DNA of 64,000 bases from Eublepharis macularius (Eukaryota; Chordata; Lepidosauria; Squamata; Eublepharidae). Positions 12,090 through 23,173 of the stretch are shown here, in pieces; the stretch's first letter is position 1; the number at the start of each line of letters is the position of its first letter. Made by a program: the position numbers and the translations under genes. The notes under the pieces were generated by a model. That model was not told the DNA's origin. It worked only from the letters and a program-made list of their open reading frames with translations, and did no database searches. The DNA is taken from the NCBI RefSeq assembly GCF_028583425.1, contig NC_072800.1, positions 3,671,001-3,735,000 of the forward strand, in the 5' to 3' direction.

Positions 12090-13054
12090 GTGTAGGGCAC
12101 TGCAGTTCCTGAGTCCCAGGCCACCAATGTGAAGAGAAGATCTGAGGGCCGGTTTCATCCCAGGGAGTGAGTTCAGCAGCCGACGGGGAGGGTCCTCGCC
12201 AGAAACCAACAGCTCTGATCCAAAATACAGTCAGAAAGCCTAAAAGGGCTCCTCTGGAAATTAAGACTAAGCAAGACAACGACACCCTTCCCGGAGTAAA
12301 CAGAGCTATTACAAAATCAATTTTTTATATATATAAAGTGCAGAAAGTGCTCAATTTCATCAATAAATAACATAAATATCAATATCAAACAATCATAAAT
12401 CCATACACATCACAATGAATCAGCTGCTTTACTACGATATCCAACTGGTGGAACAAATTTACAGAGACAATACAAGGGCATTTCATACAAGCAGGCGCAC
12501 ACTGGCACTCTAGCTGAATCAATTACAGAGTCAGTCATCTGAAGCTGTACAGTCACCTGCAAAAATCTGCAGAGCTGCAAAGTGCCATGCCTACGGGTTT
12601 TGCTGGCATAAATTGTCCAATCCCGTTTCGTGCATAGAGCCAGTCTGGGGCAGAACCTCCAGTTCTTTAAGTTAGTTCAAGAAAGAGGTCACCTGCAGCA
12701 GAAGAAATGAGTCCAACAATAACATCCTAAACAAGATTTTAGTCAAACTGGCTTTTGTTGTAGGGCCTGCCTGCGCCTTCTTCAGTTGACGCCTTTTCAG
12801 CAGCATAACAATTGCTTGGAGCAAACACAACGGCCTCCCCTGCTTCCCTTTCCCAGTTCAACACAAACTGCCCTCACGCTCCCCAACCCACCAAGGCCAT
12901 GGTGAACAAAGTAGCTACATACATACACTCCACCTAGCATGTAAATTAAGTAGTTGTTTTACTCCACCCAACAGCCTATGTTCCCAAAGCTCTATATTCA
13001 AAGACTTCCACTGGGGGACTGGTAAGCCTAGTCTAGATGAATGAGTGTGACTGA
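12090..13054 (-). other. Possible Penelope-like or other retroelement 3' region, otherwise unassigned
   Basis: On the minus strand, 12775-12320 reads CAACTGAAGAAGGCGCAGGC, later TGCACGAAACGGGATTGG, and near the end GAGCACTTTCTGCAC with a TATATATATAAAAA run. This order (a GAAGAAGGC word, a CGAAACG word, then an AT-rich tail with GAGCACTT) resembles 3' regions of Penelope-like elements, and 33060-33110 has a similar GAGCACTT tail. No coding part is present. This is pattern memory, not proof. Confidence 0.3.
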
Positions 13055-14249
13055 TTACTAGAACTGCACTTTTATAGGGGAAATTAGCAAGCAGTTCGGC
13101 CAGAGCTAGCGTGGATCCTTAACCAGTGTATACCAGAGTCAGTCTTCTGGATTATTCACACAAAAGAAAGGAGGCTAATATTCAAATAAATAATGTTTAC
13201 TAAAAGTGTTGTGTATGCCTAGTATAGCACTTACATACATCATCTATACAAGAGCTAAGAAACAAAGGTCAGAAAGAGTTAAGAGATATTTGCATTAGCA
13301 GGTTCCCACTTGAAATCGATGGAAGAGAGGCAATACGTTACCTGATCACGGCGAGAAGCAGAGATTCCAGCAGCGAGGATGGGGGAGCAATGTATAGTGC
13401 CTGCACTATGCACGCAGAGGGTCTAACTGGGTATGGAGAGGGTAGGCGCAGCGCACACACCTCATGTCAGGCAGAGCCTGCTTAAATAGCCAAAATGTGT
13501 CCTGAGGCGGGGGCCCTTCAGGGCTGCCTCGGAAATGGTTCTCAGGATGTTTTCACAAAAGATATGATGGGTTAATATCAGGAGTTTGATGGGTCACTTT
13601 AAAATCTAATTGTGTGATTGTGACACCCTTGGGGACGGGACAAAGGGAAGGCGTGCCGGGCGGGTTGATTGGATTTGCCAGGAAGCCGGATTGCTCTTGA
13701 TGGGATCGGCTCGGAATGTCGATGCTTGATGGGCGTATTGATAAGCGTCCATTATTTGTCCTGTAGTCAGCACACTGCTGTTGTCCCGGGGCTTGCACAA
13801 GCGATCTGCAAATCAAAGCAAGGCTTGACCTCAGAACGTGACAGGAGCCTTGTGGCGAGATGGCGGATTTCGGGAAAACTGTCCGTAGTAACTTCCTGCT
13901 GCCTGGGAACATGGCTCTCCCCTGGTTCGGTGTTTGTGGTCTCACTAGCCCGTTGCTTTGGGTAGGATGGCGGGCCCAGGATTGTCCAGCGGTGGCTTCT
14001 ATGTGGGCACTGACCAGGGGGTTCCTGGCCCGTCTCAGAGAGAGTCCTTCCGGCTTGTGCGTTGTTGCTAGCTGCCAGGTCCACGGCCCAAGGAAAGTTC
14101 ATGCACAGCATGAGGCATGCAGCAGGTCTTGGGGCAAGAGAATCCATAATCCAGAGAGTCAGAGGGCAGGCACTGGTGACAGAGTCCATAAGGCAGGAGA
14201 CAGGCACAAGTAACAGAGTCCATAATTCAGAAGGGGGTGGCTGGCAACA
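13055..14249 (-). mobile_element. Solo LTR, family 1, copy A (about 1.2 kb)
   Basis: It is co-linear over its whole length with 34679-35877, with mostly point differences. In copy B the ends are TG...CA with a 4-bp duplication, which fixes the element as an LTR on the minus strand. Copy A ends cleanly at GGCAACA (14243-14249). Its other end reads TGATTACTA where copy B has TGTTACCA, and I see no clear target duplication. The CTTAAATAGCC segment near 13481 is a TATA-like element on the minus strand. Open frames of 130 and 146 codons inside it are discussed under findings; I do not call them genes. Confidence 0.75.
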
Positions 14250-15284
14250 AGTGATGGCCTAGATGAATTGGAGGGCTTCCTCAGTAGCTGTTAGTTCAAC
14301 AAAGCAACAAAGCAACAGGAGGCACTGCTGTTGGGCTAGTCTGTGCATCTGGACCATATTGTAGAAAATTCAAGACTCATCTATACGTGCAGCAGAACGA
14401 AATGAGGCGGCAGAATGGACTGTAAGTCTCAGTAATTGTTACAACACCCTTGTAAGACAAATCAGGATTATCTCTATATTGTAGAGGAAGAGATCTGTGG
14501 CTCGGCTGATACTGCCTCATATGTTCATGGCTGATGTGAGATTTGGATTGGGAGCGGCCCAGCTCCCTCTCTTTGCCACTATAAGCGCCTTTCCAATAAC
14601 AGGTCTGAATACCCTTTGTTGATAGTGCTGAAAACCAGACCTGCTGCTTGCTTTGTTTCCTTCAAGCCCAGGCACAGTCATTGATGAGTAGTGGGTTCCC
14701 CCCCACCCCCCACTCTACAAGGGCTATTGATAGAAGAGGATATAATGAGTTCAGAGTATCTAATGAGAATGAGCTGATCTGTGTCTCTGAGTGGAGTCCT
14801 TAATCCACAGCTAAGGATCATAAAAGCCTTGATGGTTCCTTTGGAACTGAAATTTCCTCTAACTGTATTTCATCATCTTATGAAGTTTTCATCACTTCAG
14901 AGTGTGCCAGACTACTGTAAAGAAGTGCACACACATATAGATGTAAATTTCTTGTGCCTAATCTAAGTGAAAAATCTGTTTTATATTTTCCTTTGCTGAG
15001 AGCATGCTCAAAGTCCAGTCTCTCTTTTCACGTAATGCCAACTCGACACATTATCGGTATTAGAATGATGCTGTGAGGGAAGGGAAAGCAACAGACTGTT
15101 TGGAGAAGCAGTTACCTTCCATATGGCAGAGTCTCTACAAATGCCCTCTTATAAATTTCAGCCTTGCGTTATTTCTAAAACAGCAATATATTGGAAGTCC
15201 TCCTGGCATATTCCAGAAAATTATTCCACAATGAAAGAGCAGCCTCAAGGCAGAGTAGTAGCTGCATAGCTTCTTGTGGGGAGT
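14250..15284. other. Interval with no recognised gene
   Basis: No motif recognised. A C-rich run occurs at about 14700-14712. Confidence 0.5.
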
Positions 15285-15378
15285 AGAAAGGAGCAAGAGT
15301 CCAGTAGCACCTATAAGACTAACAAAATTTGTGGTAGGGTATAAGCTTTCGTGAGTCACAGCGCACTTCTTTAGATCA
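15285..15378 (+). repeat. Interspersed repeat, T family (partial)
   Basis: It has AGAGTCCAGTAGCACCTATA, then AGACTAAC, then GGTATAAGCTTTCGTGAGTC and a CACTTCTTTAGAT end. The same word order recurs at 16.5, 24.5, 27.3, 29.6, 54.8, 56.8, 58.4 and 60.9 kb. Confidence 0.75.
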
Positions 15379-15481
15379 TGTGAGGACAGAGTCTTTCAGA
15401 CAGGAGGCCAGGAAGAGTTTTAAAGCACCTTAAACCAGCACCTAGACTGGAACCCAGAAACATTTGGGCAGCTAATACAGT

Positions 15482-15658
15482 GGCCATTTCCACACGGCTC
15501 CCCGCTGCTCGTAACAACCCGGAAGATCGCACAAAAAACGCGGAAGATTGTGTTTTCATGACGTTGCACAAATCTCACGCGAGAAAACACGATCTTCCGC
15601 ATTTTTTGCGCGATCTTCCGGGTTGTTACAAGCAGCGGGGAGCCGTGTGGAAATGGCC
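15482..15658. mobile_element. Snap-back DNA element, GGCC family, with 3-bp AGT duplication
   Basis: A 177-bp near-palindrome. The arms start GGCCATTTCCACACGGCTCC and end with the complementary GGAGCCGTGTGGAAATGGCC; pairing continues for about 75 bp each side through GATCTTCCGC words. AGT flanks it (15479-15481 and 15659-15661). Relatives at 61661, 21585 and (half) 39390 share the ends, and the two whole ones also have 3-bp duplications. It has no coding capacity, so it must have been moved by an enzyme made elsewhere. Confidence 0.8.
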
Positions 15659-15944
15659 AGTGTTCCCAACAGAGGCATAATATGTGTCCACCTGCTGGCA
15701 CCAATCAGCAGACATGTGGAACATGTTGGTCTAGTTGCGGTTTCCAAAAAGGAAATCAGTTTCTGTGCCTGGTGAAGCCTAGCAACTAACCATGCCTGTT
15801 TTTTTCTAATAAGAGGGCAGGGTCTGACAACAGCCCCCAACTGTTGACTGATTTTTCAGGAGACAATTTGGCCCCCATCAAGAGTAGAGGAATCAGTCCT
15901 GCCAATCAGCACCATCTCCACATTGTCTGGATACGCTTCAACCA

Positions 15945-16064
15945 GGGCTGCCGCTGCCAGGTGGGGAAATTCCTGGAGATTTGGGGATGGATCCTGTGGG
16001 CGGCAGGGCTTAGGGTGGGGAGGGACCTCAGTGGGGTATAATGTCATAGATCCACCTTCCAAAG
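15945..16064 (-). mobile_element. TA-flanked short DNA element (GGGTTGCC family), left part of an interrupted copy
   Basis: It carries GAAATTCCTGGAGATTTGG and GTATAATGTCATAGATCCAC in the family order, and stops in CCTTCCAAAG. The next family bases (CAGCC...TCTCCAGGGG) are found 614 bp further on at 16679, so an insertion splits the element. Confidence 0.7.
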
Positions 16065-16673
16065 TATTAAAAATAGTTATATTTTGTTTGGTTTCAGAGT
16101 TTCTTAGAAGCGTTTTTCCCCAATGTGCAGTAATTAATTCCCAGACAATCAAACTATCGGAAAGATAAAACTCAGTTTATTGAGATAGATTTCATTCATG
16201 GCAATATTTTGAAGTAGAAAGAAAGAGCCCTAATCTTAAGAGTCTCTTTCCCTATAAATACCAAGGCCAGATAGTCCAGCAGCGAGGCAGCAGGTAGACA
16301 TGTGGATGAGGCCTTCATGGCAGGGGCTCTGGGAAAGAGATCCTTCTCCTTTGGAAGACCATGAGGCAAGAGAGGAGAAAATATCCCAAGAGATACAGAG
16401 ACAGAGGAGGAGTCAGGAGGCATTCCTGCCTAAGACAAAGAGAAGCACCTTACTGTCAAGAGAGTTACACCTACACACAGATCCAGAGAGGTTAGCCGTG
16501 TTAGTCTGTAGTAGCAAAATCAAAAAGAGTCCAGTAGCACCTTTAAGACTAACCAACTTTATGGTAGCATAAGCTTTTGAGAATCACAGCTCTTTGTCAG
16601 ATGCACATATACACACAGAGAGAGATGTAGCACCCCCCAATGTCCAAGCCATGTTAAGTCACCTATCCCATCA
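16065..16673 (-). mobile_element. LTR-like insertion inside a DNA element
   Basis: The 609-bp insert lies between CAAAG (16060-16064) and CAAAA (16674-16678), a 5-bp duplication with one mismatch. On the minus strand it starts TGATGGGATAGG, has a TATTTATAGG TATA-like word (about 16250), and an AATAAA polyadenylation word (plus-strand TTTATT about 16177-16182) some 110 bp before its end. This looks like a solo LTR, though the last bases are ATA rather than CA. A T-family repeat is inserted within it. Confidence 0.5.
16481..16612 (+). repeat. Interspersed repeat, T family, nested in the LTR-like insertion
   Basis: It reads AGGTTAGCCGTGTTAGTCTG, then AGTCCAGTAGCACCTTTAAG, GCATAAGCTTTTGAGAATC and TTTGTCAGATGCA. 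The 10-bp word TACACACAGA stands on both sides, which could be a target duplication, although the surroundings are CA-rich. Confidence 0.75.
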
Positions 16674-16678
16674 CAAAA

Positions 16679-16771
16679 CAGCCCTTATCTCCAGGGGAAT
16701 GGCTCTCTGTATTCTGGAGGTAAGGTACAATTCTGTGAGAACTCCAGCCTCCACCTGGAGGTTGGCAATCC
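16679..16771 (-). mobile_element. TA-flanked short DNA element, right part of the interrupted copy
   Basis: It continues the copy begun at 15945 with TCTCCAGGGGAATGGCTCTC and ends CCACCTGGAGGTTGGCAATCC, followed by TA. Confidence 0.7.
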
Positions 16772-16935
16772 TAACTTCAGCTCAATCACCCTCAGCCATT
16801 TGACAACCTGTGTTAGACACTAACCTCAGAGGGAGATGGCTGTAGCTTAGGGAACAAGATGTATAGTTGTTAGCACTTTGGAAAGGGACTCTTAGGGCCA
16901 TCAAAGAACATAAAGGATTTCAAAGACCCCTAGTA

Positions 16936-17338
16936 GGGTTGCCAGGCTTGAGGCCTGGCACCTACCTTGCTTTCTACCCTTCATGTGCACAGCGTGTGCA
17001 CACACTCCCAGCCCATGCGATGACATCACTTCCCGGAAGTGATGTCATTACGCAGGCCTTGGGAGTGCTCCTGCACTCCGCAGGGGGCTGATTCGAGCCC
17101 AGATCAGCTGCTGCGGCGCTCGGGAGCCCTGCTGCGCTCTGCAGCGGCCTGATTTGGGCCTGATCCAGACCCAATCCAGCCCGACCTTGGCCTGGTCTGG
17201 GCTGTTGTGGCACATAGGAGCATGCCACGCTGCCTGGGAGCACGTTCCTCCGCCTTTCCCCCCTGCTGGCCAGGTAAGTGGGGGCGGGGGTGGTGGAGCG
17301 GGGGATCCCCCCCACTGGGGGTGGGGGACTGGCAACTC
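16936..17338. mobile_element. Longer GGGTTGCC-ended DNA element with TA duplication
   Basis: A 403-bp GC-rich segment beginning GGGTTGCCAGG and ending ACTGGCAACTC, with TA on both sides (16934-16935 and 17339-17340). The interior differs from the 210-bp copies and holds a short palindrome, GACATCACTTCCCGGAAGTGATGTC. It may be a second subfamily using the same ends. Confidence 0.6.
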
Positions 17339-17879
17339 TATCCATTAGGCATTTCAAGGCGGAATGTGTGAGGCCTAATATGCACAGCAGAAAGCGTCAT
17401 GTTGTGTGGAAGGCCCACACTCAAGGAAGGCTCTGAGGCCGGAGACGTTAGCCATCTATTTAGGGCCCCAGACAAAATGGCTGCTTCCGCATAAGCCCTC
17501 CTCCCTCAGCCAGAGGAAACTGCCCCTCCCTTTCCCCATTGCTGGCTCTGCATGGTCGGGCCTTCGAGGGGTAGGATCAAAACATATTATAGGGGCGTAG
17601 GAAGGAAGAAGTCTCCAGTTCCACCGCAGGGGAAGCGTTTTTATTGTTCTGTTTGAATGTGTTTGATTTAACTACCAGCAACTACAAAGCATCAGGAAAA
17701 GGACTGGTGGCTATCCGTTCTCTCCACCGGGTTAGTTTAATATACTCACATAGGAATAGGGGTGTTTTGGTTGGCGCTTATTTGTTGTTTGTTATCACGA
17801 GGAACCATTTTAAAAAATGGCAGAGTGTGGAGCAGCTGGGCTTGGCGCCAGGACAGTTCCAACATTGGGTCTTTATCTA

Positions 17880-18102
17880 GAGTTGCCAGTCCCCAGGTGG
17901 TGTCTGGAGATATCCCAGAATTACAACTGATCTCTACACCACAGAAATTAGTTCCCCTGGAGAAAATGGTAGCATTGGAAGGGGGACTTTATGGCATTAT
18001 GCCCCACTGAGCCTTCTCCCCTTCCCAAACCCCACCCTATCCAGGCTCCACCCCCACCCACCCCAAATCTCCAGGTATTTCCCAACCTGGGGCTGGCAAC
18101 CC
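17880..18102 (+). mobile_element. TA-flanked short DNA element (GGGTTGCC family)
   Basis: It starts GAGTTGCCAGTCCCCAGGTG and ends GGGGCTGGCAACCC, with TA at 17878-17879 and 18103-18104. The interior has the family words GGAGATATCC, ATTACAACTGATCTC and CCCCTGGAGAAAATGG. Confidence 0.8.
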
Positions 18103-18206
18103 TATTTGTATCACTTGCTGCTGATCCTGGGCATTGTATGGCCTTTGAGTTCTGGTTGGGCCAGAATGGATGATTTGTGTTTGAAGATTTTCTGTCTGAT
18201 TTGAAT

Positions 18207-18466
18207 CGGGGCTTTTTTTCAGCTGGAACGCGGGGGAACGGAGTTCCGGAACCTCTTGAAAATGGTCACATGGCCTATGGCCCCTCCCCCTGATCTCCAG
18301 ACAGAGGGGAATTGAGATTGCCCTCCGTGCTGCCAAACAGTGCGGAGGGCAATCTCAACTCCCCTCTGTCTGGAGATCAGGGGGCGGGGCCACCAGCCAT
18401 GTGACCATTTTCTCCGAGGGCAACCCACTGAGTTCCACCACCTCTTTTCCCAGGAAAAAAGCCCTG
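18207..18466 (+). mobile_element. hAT-like non-autonomous element with 8-bp duplication
   Basis: A 260-bp element with ends CGGGGCTTTTTTTCAG and GGAAAAAAGCCCTG (consensus CAGGGCTTTTTTTC), flanked by ATTTGAAT (18199-18206 and 18467-18474). The centre is an inverted repeat: CTCCAGACAGAGGGGAATTG pairs with CAACTCCCCTCTGTCTGGAG. Eight-bp duplications and CAGGG ends are typical of the hAT superfamily. No coding capacity. Confidence 0.88.
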
Positions 18467-18474
18467 ATTTGAAT

Positions 18475-20454
18475 ACATATAAGACTGACAGGCTTAGCAG
18501 CCATCCCAGCAGGAGACTTTGGGGACAGAGACTAGTTTTTCAGCATTGTGCATCAGCACAACTCTACGTGACTCCTCCCCACCGATGCCTTATCCTTCAG
18601 TGGTGGGGAATGGAGGGGAAGGGTCTGACCCTCTAGCTTGATGCTTTTTATTTATTTATTTAGCAGTCTGTAGGACATACTGAGATCCTTCATCCTATTA
18701 CACTTCCTTATACACTTACACTTACACATCCTTATACACTTAAGCAGTCCTTCCTGAGATTTTTTTTCTTTTAGCAAATGTTTAATCATGAAAATAATGG
18801 AGATTGGGGCTGACTTGCTACAAATCTGAATGAAAGTAAATTTTTAATTAAATATAATGAGATTGCTTTGAAATTATCACCATTATACTAATTACCTAGT
18901 GAACTAAAGGAAATAATAAACCATTTTTGAATTTCTTGAACAGAAAGCCCAAGGAGAAAAGTAAGTTATATGAGAAATTGTTGAAGACAAATTGCCACCA
19001 TCTATTGTAAGTGTACTAGTTACACTGTAGAATCTCTGGTTTCATAATTTTAAAAGATCAGAGATATTTTACGGAACTGCTGTATCTCTCTGAATAATAG
19101 ATTAGAGTTGTAGGGCCACAAAAATGCCATATCTGTCAACCAGAGGGAAAAAAAGATTTAAGCACCGCATCAAGGTTATATGGGGTACCACTGACTGATA
19201 ATGCTGTACATATCCTTCTGTTGTCCAGACACAGAGCCAGTAATATCTGGTAACTGGTTTTTGTTCAATTATATGGGAAGTGTCCATAGCTGGGGTTCAG
19301 TTCTTGGATCTTGGGTTGCAGGTAGAGATACCACTTACGTGCTGGTGATAGAAGGACTTCCACTGGTCAGGCCTACCCTCTTGCCTTGCTCCCTAGATCA
19401 GCAGGAAAAGTGTTTGGGGCAGAATTCAGCCCACCTGGAGGGCAGCACCGCAGCTTGGACAGGGGCCGCGTTTGCAGCCCCGGAAGAGGGAAAGGCACTT
19501 GGGCATTTCCTGGGCATCCGAGGGCTTTGCTGGGTGGGCGGAGCCAAAGGCCTATTTGCCTGCCCTGCCCTTCCCCAGCACACAGTTGCCCTTGTTGTGC
19601 GGCCTGAGCAGAGCCCCCTTCAAGCCGAGCTCCTCTGAGGCTGCTTCTATTGAAGGTCCTCAAGTGGAGTCAGCAGCATTGCGTTGGAGAAGCTGCGCTA
19701 TCCCCCTGCTTGCTGCCTTCAGACTCCAGGAGGAGACCCAGGGCCCAGCGCCAGGCTCAGGGGTTTGGCAGAGATCCCCCCCCCCCCAATTTACATTTGG
19801 GGCTTGTTGTCTCTCAGTCAGGAGGGGTGAAGCAGGGTGAGGCCCAGCCCCTGAGGGCCTCTGGCCTACTAGGCTCCTCTCCCCCCCCCCTTTTTTCACT
19901 CTGCTGGGAGGGAGTTCTTCCAGTAGCAGCAGCAACAACAGGCTTTGCTGTAGGCCACAGGGGTGGATTGCAGCCATCCGAGGGGCCCATTGCTTCATAT
20001 ACTATTGCCACGGGCTGAGCAGGGTGGATGCTGGTGGCCCCCCTCCCTGTCTGGGCTTTTCCCTCCTCCCCGTTTACACTTTGGGGGCTTGGGGGAGGCT
20101 CATGCAGAGAGGGTGGCAGGCCTTCCGGCCTTAGCAGGCCTTGTTACTGGAGGGAGGCTAGAAATGGTCGTGTGGGCTGGTGGCCATCTTTTATTAGGGC
20201 AACTACAGAGGTGTGGTTATCGGTGGCCATTATGTGATGCTGGGGCAGCCATCTTTGTTTAGGGCATCGTATTGGACAGCAGCCATTTTGTGGGTCACCC
20301 CATAGGTGGCCATTTCACTTCTGTACCTGGTTTAACCATGCCGCCCTAGAAAGGCCAAAGAAAGCCCAAAGGCAAGCAGTCAGCAAAGAGGCAAGCCCCT
20401 GAAAGTGCTGTGCCGGTGCTGTCCTCTTCTGATAGGAGGAGTCCTTTAGTAGTA
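18475..20454. other. Interval with no recognised gene, GC-rich in its right half
   Basis: 18640-18750 has TTTA repeats and a short tandem repeat of CTTATACACTTACA-like units. 19380-20340 is GC-rich with overlapping open frames of 96-145 codons on both strands. They have no domain and two cross C runs (19780-19789 and 19881-19890), so I treat them as chance. GGTGGCCAT or GCAGCCAT words recur between 20170 and 20320. Confidence 0.4.
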
Positions 20455-20590
20455 GAGTTGCCAACTCCAGGTAGTGGCTGGAGAACTCCCGGAATTACAA
20501 CCGATCTCCAGTCTGCTGGGCTCACTTCCCCTGGGGAGAATGGCTGCTTTGGAGGGTGAACTCTGTGGCATTAGATCTGCTCCAGAAAGA
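20455..20590 (+). mobile_element. TA-flanked short DNA element, truncated
   Basis: It begins GAGTTGCCAACTCCAGGTAG after TA (20453-20454) and follows the family for about 135 bp (ATTACAACCGATCTCCAG, CCCCTGGGGAGAATGG) before losing similarity. Confidence 0.7.
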
Positions 20591-20749
20591 GAGGGCAGAA
20601 CAAATTCTTGGGTTATGCAGCAGGCAACAGGTTTGGGGATGTAACGACCTGTTAACTTGGCCATTGGCATAGTTTAGAAGCAAAGGATTTCATTTTCCAC
20701 CACTTTTTCTGGGGCTGCCCTCGGCCATCTGCTATGCCTATATACAGAC

Positions 20750-20925
20750 TCCCAATATTTGTTTAAATAGCCTGCTCCTGGACTATTTTAATTACTTTTT
20801 AAAAATTATTACTGATTTTATGTTTTTGTGACTTTTAATGTATTTTTTGAATGTTGTTAGCTGCCCTGAGCCCATCTGTGGGGAGGGTGGGGTATAAATC
20901 AAATGAAATAATATAAATACATTAC
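20750..20925 (+). mobile_element. L2-like LINE 3' tail
   Basis: It ends with GCTGCCCTGAGCCCATCTGT, then GGGTATAAATCAAATGAAA, the same tail as at 11200-11270. Confidence 0.65.
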
Positions 20926-21584
20926 CTCCTTCTCTCTATTCATTATTTGACATCCAATGATGAAAGATAGTAAATCCATTAATGTAAGAAACCATTCAGC
21001 CTGGACCCCTACCTCTTCCGCTTTGCTGCATCACACAATGGAAAGAGCCGAGTACAGCCAGGCGGTTGCCTCAAAACAAAGACACACCGAGTGCGTGATG
21101 GCCAGACGTGTTCGAGGCCTGAAACTGCTGGCAGACAAATACTTCTTTTTAGAAGCACTTTGCATCAGGAAATTACTCTTACTGGGCAAACAAGCTCTTT
21201 TCCAAACGTTACCTGATCTCAGCAAATGGATTTGTGAAAGATGCACATTTGCATAACCTCAAACCGAAATGGAAGATTTATTGTTGAATTGTCTGTCCCG
21301 TTATAATTATACAATTACTAGCAACAGGCATGTCAAGGTTGCTTCTGCAGTGATGGGGTTGGGTTACTTTTTTATAGCTTAGGTGCATTATAAATGGCTG
21401 GTTTGGCTATTGAATGAATGAGATATTACAATTAAACACTGAGCCATTGCTTTCCAGATGCTCCTTTTTTTACCATTAATATGTTGCAGTATTACTTGTC
21501 GGAGCACTGTTGTTTCTGGTCTCCTGGGGCTCTGTGCTGTTCTGCTTGGATAATGCAGGAAGTATATGGAAGAGGCAAGAAAAG

Positions 21585-21843
21585 GGCTGTTTCCACACAT
21601 CCTTATAGGGATGCACAGAACGCTGGAAGTGCCTCTGTTTGTGAAATGGTTGCAGGCTGTTTGGCTTCTGTTTTCCTGTGCCTTTTCTGGGACTGCGGGA
21701 AAATGTGGTCCCAGAAAAGGTACCAAGAAACCAGAAGCCAAACAACCTACAACCGTTTCACAAATGGAGACGTCTGGATTCATGGCAAAAGCCGCCGGCA
21801 TTCTGAGAGTAGGAAGTCCCTATAAGGACATGTCGAAATGGCC
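21585..21843. mobile_element. Snap-back DNA element, GGCC family, with AAG duplication
   Basis: A 259-bp near-palindrome starting GGCTGTTTCCACACATCCTT and ending AGGACATGTCGAAATGGCC, flanked by AAG (21582-21584 and 21844-21846). The centre pairs TTTTCTGGGACTGCGG with GTGGTCCCAGAAAAGG. The ends match the copies at 15482 and 61661, but the interior is different. Confidence 0.75.
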
Positions 21844-21857
21844 AAGGCCTCGTTTGA

Positions 21858-21970
21858 TTGATTGATTGATTACATTTATCCCCCACCCTCCCTGCGAGAG
21901 GGTTCAGGGCGGGTTATAGCAATAGATAGATTACTGTGTAAAACAGATAAAACAGTAAAACAATAAAATC
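21858..21970 (-). mobile_element. LINE 3' tail on the minus strand
   Basis: A GATT repeat is followed by ACATTTATCCCCCACCCTCC and GGGTTCAGGGCGGG, the reverse of a LINE-type tail with CCTGAACCC...GGGATAAAT. Confidence 0.5.
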
Positions 21971-22199
21971 ACATCTCAACATAGCAGTATGCATTTCAGT
22001 ATCCCAGACGGGGCGCCATTCTCCTTTCCCTGCACACCATGTACACGGGGAAAGAGGGCAGAGGTGCGGGTTGGTAACTCCCCAGCGCATGGGGGGTGGG
22101 TGGGTGGATGAACCATATAGGATCTTTGCGGGAAGACTCATGGGGGCCTGGCTCAGAAGCAACCAGTGGGCAATTTGAGACCACATGACTCACCTAGTC

Positions 22200-22460
22200 C
22201 TGGTTGCTCACTACTGTTCATAGAATCATAGGAATGGAATGGAATGGATCCCCAATGTCATCTAGTCCAGCCCTCTGCACAATGCAGGAAATTCACAAAT
22301 ACCTTCCCACCCCCACCCCTCCAGTGACCCTTGCTTCATGCCCAGAAAATGTCAAAACACCATCAGGATCCCTAGCCAAACTGGGGTCAGAAAAATTGCT
22401 TCCTGACCCCAAAGTGGGGATCGGCGTTACGCTGGGCATGTGAGGAAGGGCCATGAAAAC
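22200..22460 (-). mobile_element. CR1-like LINE 3' UTR, minus strand
   Basis: It is the reverse complement, with changes, of 25900-26130: both have ATCTAGTCCAGCCC...CTGCACAATGCAGG, GGATCCCTAGCCAAACTGG and CATGCCCAGAA. The ATAGAATCATAGGAATGG at the left is the inverted CR1-type end. Confidence 0.7.
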
Positions 22461-22532
22461 TAAGCACTGATGTCACCCTTCCTGTCCTCCCTCTCATGAT
22501 ATGCCCAGGTTTTACAGCAGCCCCCTCCAAGC

Positions 22533-22689
22533 CATTTTAGTGCAGTGTTCAGGATGTGGGAGATCCAGATTCGAACTGCCACTCTGCTGTGGAGGCTCAC
22601 ATGCTCTCAGCCTAACCTACCTCTCAGGGTTGCTGTGAGGATACCATGGAGGCAAGGAGAATGATGTGAGCTGCTTTGGGTCCCCACTG
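22533..22689 (+). mobile_element. tRNA-derived SINE, left part of an interrupted copy
   Basis: It has GTGCAGTGTTCAGGATGTGG (A-box region), GATTCGAACTGCC (B-box region), CTCAGCCTAACCTACCTC, TGTGAGGATACC and GCTTTGGGTCCCCACTG. The end ATATAAATGAAGTACATAAA appears only after a 480-bp insertion, at 23190. Confidence 0.75.
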
Positions 22690-23169
22690 TGTGTCCCCAT
22701 CTGCCCTGAATGCCTGCCTGCATGTCTGCCGTGAATGGCTTCTGTGTTATGTGATGTTCCTCTGAGGGCATGGGAAGTTTCTTACTGATGCGAAACCAGT
22801 CGGTTATCCTGCAAGTATTTACTTTCTCTTTCCCTGCCGCTTCAAGCAAGTGTCCTTGAATGCCAGCTGTGTCTGGCTCGAGAAGTATCCTTCTTGGGAA
22901 CTGAGATGATTTCATTCTTTGCTCTGTCTAGCCTAAACCTATCTTCTCCCCTCCTAACCTCCCTGGCTCCTGCACACCAGAACATTAACGGTCACTGTCC
23001 AGAGGGCGGGAATCTTCCCTATAACTAACCTACGTCACTACCCATTCACATCACTTCTGCCAATTCAGTTGTCTGAGCACCTTGAACTTGATGGATCTCT
23101 AATAAAGTTACTTCAGTCAATACACCTGCGCGTTTGCTGTGGAGAACTTGCGGAATCTACCTGCCAACG
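22690..23169 (+). mobile_element. LTR-like insertion splitting a SINE
   Basis: A 480-bp insert starting TGTGTCCCC and ending CTGCCAACG, flanked by ACTG on both sides (22686-22689 and 23170-23173). AATAAA stands at 23101-23106, 63 bp from the right end, as in the R-U5 of an LTR. Removing it restores a contiguous SINE. The final base G instead of A would be a point change from TG...CA. Confidence 0.6.
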
Positions 23170-23173
23170 ACTG

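Noticed and set aside
13553..14213. Open frames of 98-146 codons on both strands, repeated at 35175-35841
   Set aside because: They lie in two copies of one LTR, overlap each other, and the differences between copies do not look like selection on protein.
19200..20262. Cluster of open frames of up to 145 codons in GC-rich sequence
   Set aside because: No domain, no consistent splice sites, overlapping on both strands, and interrupted by C runs; low stop density from GC content explains them.
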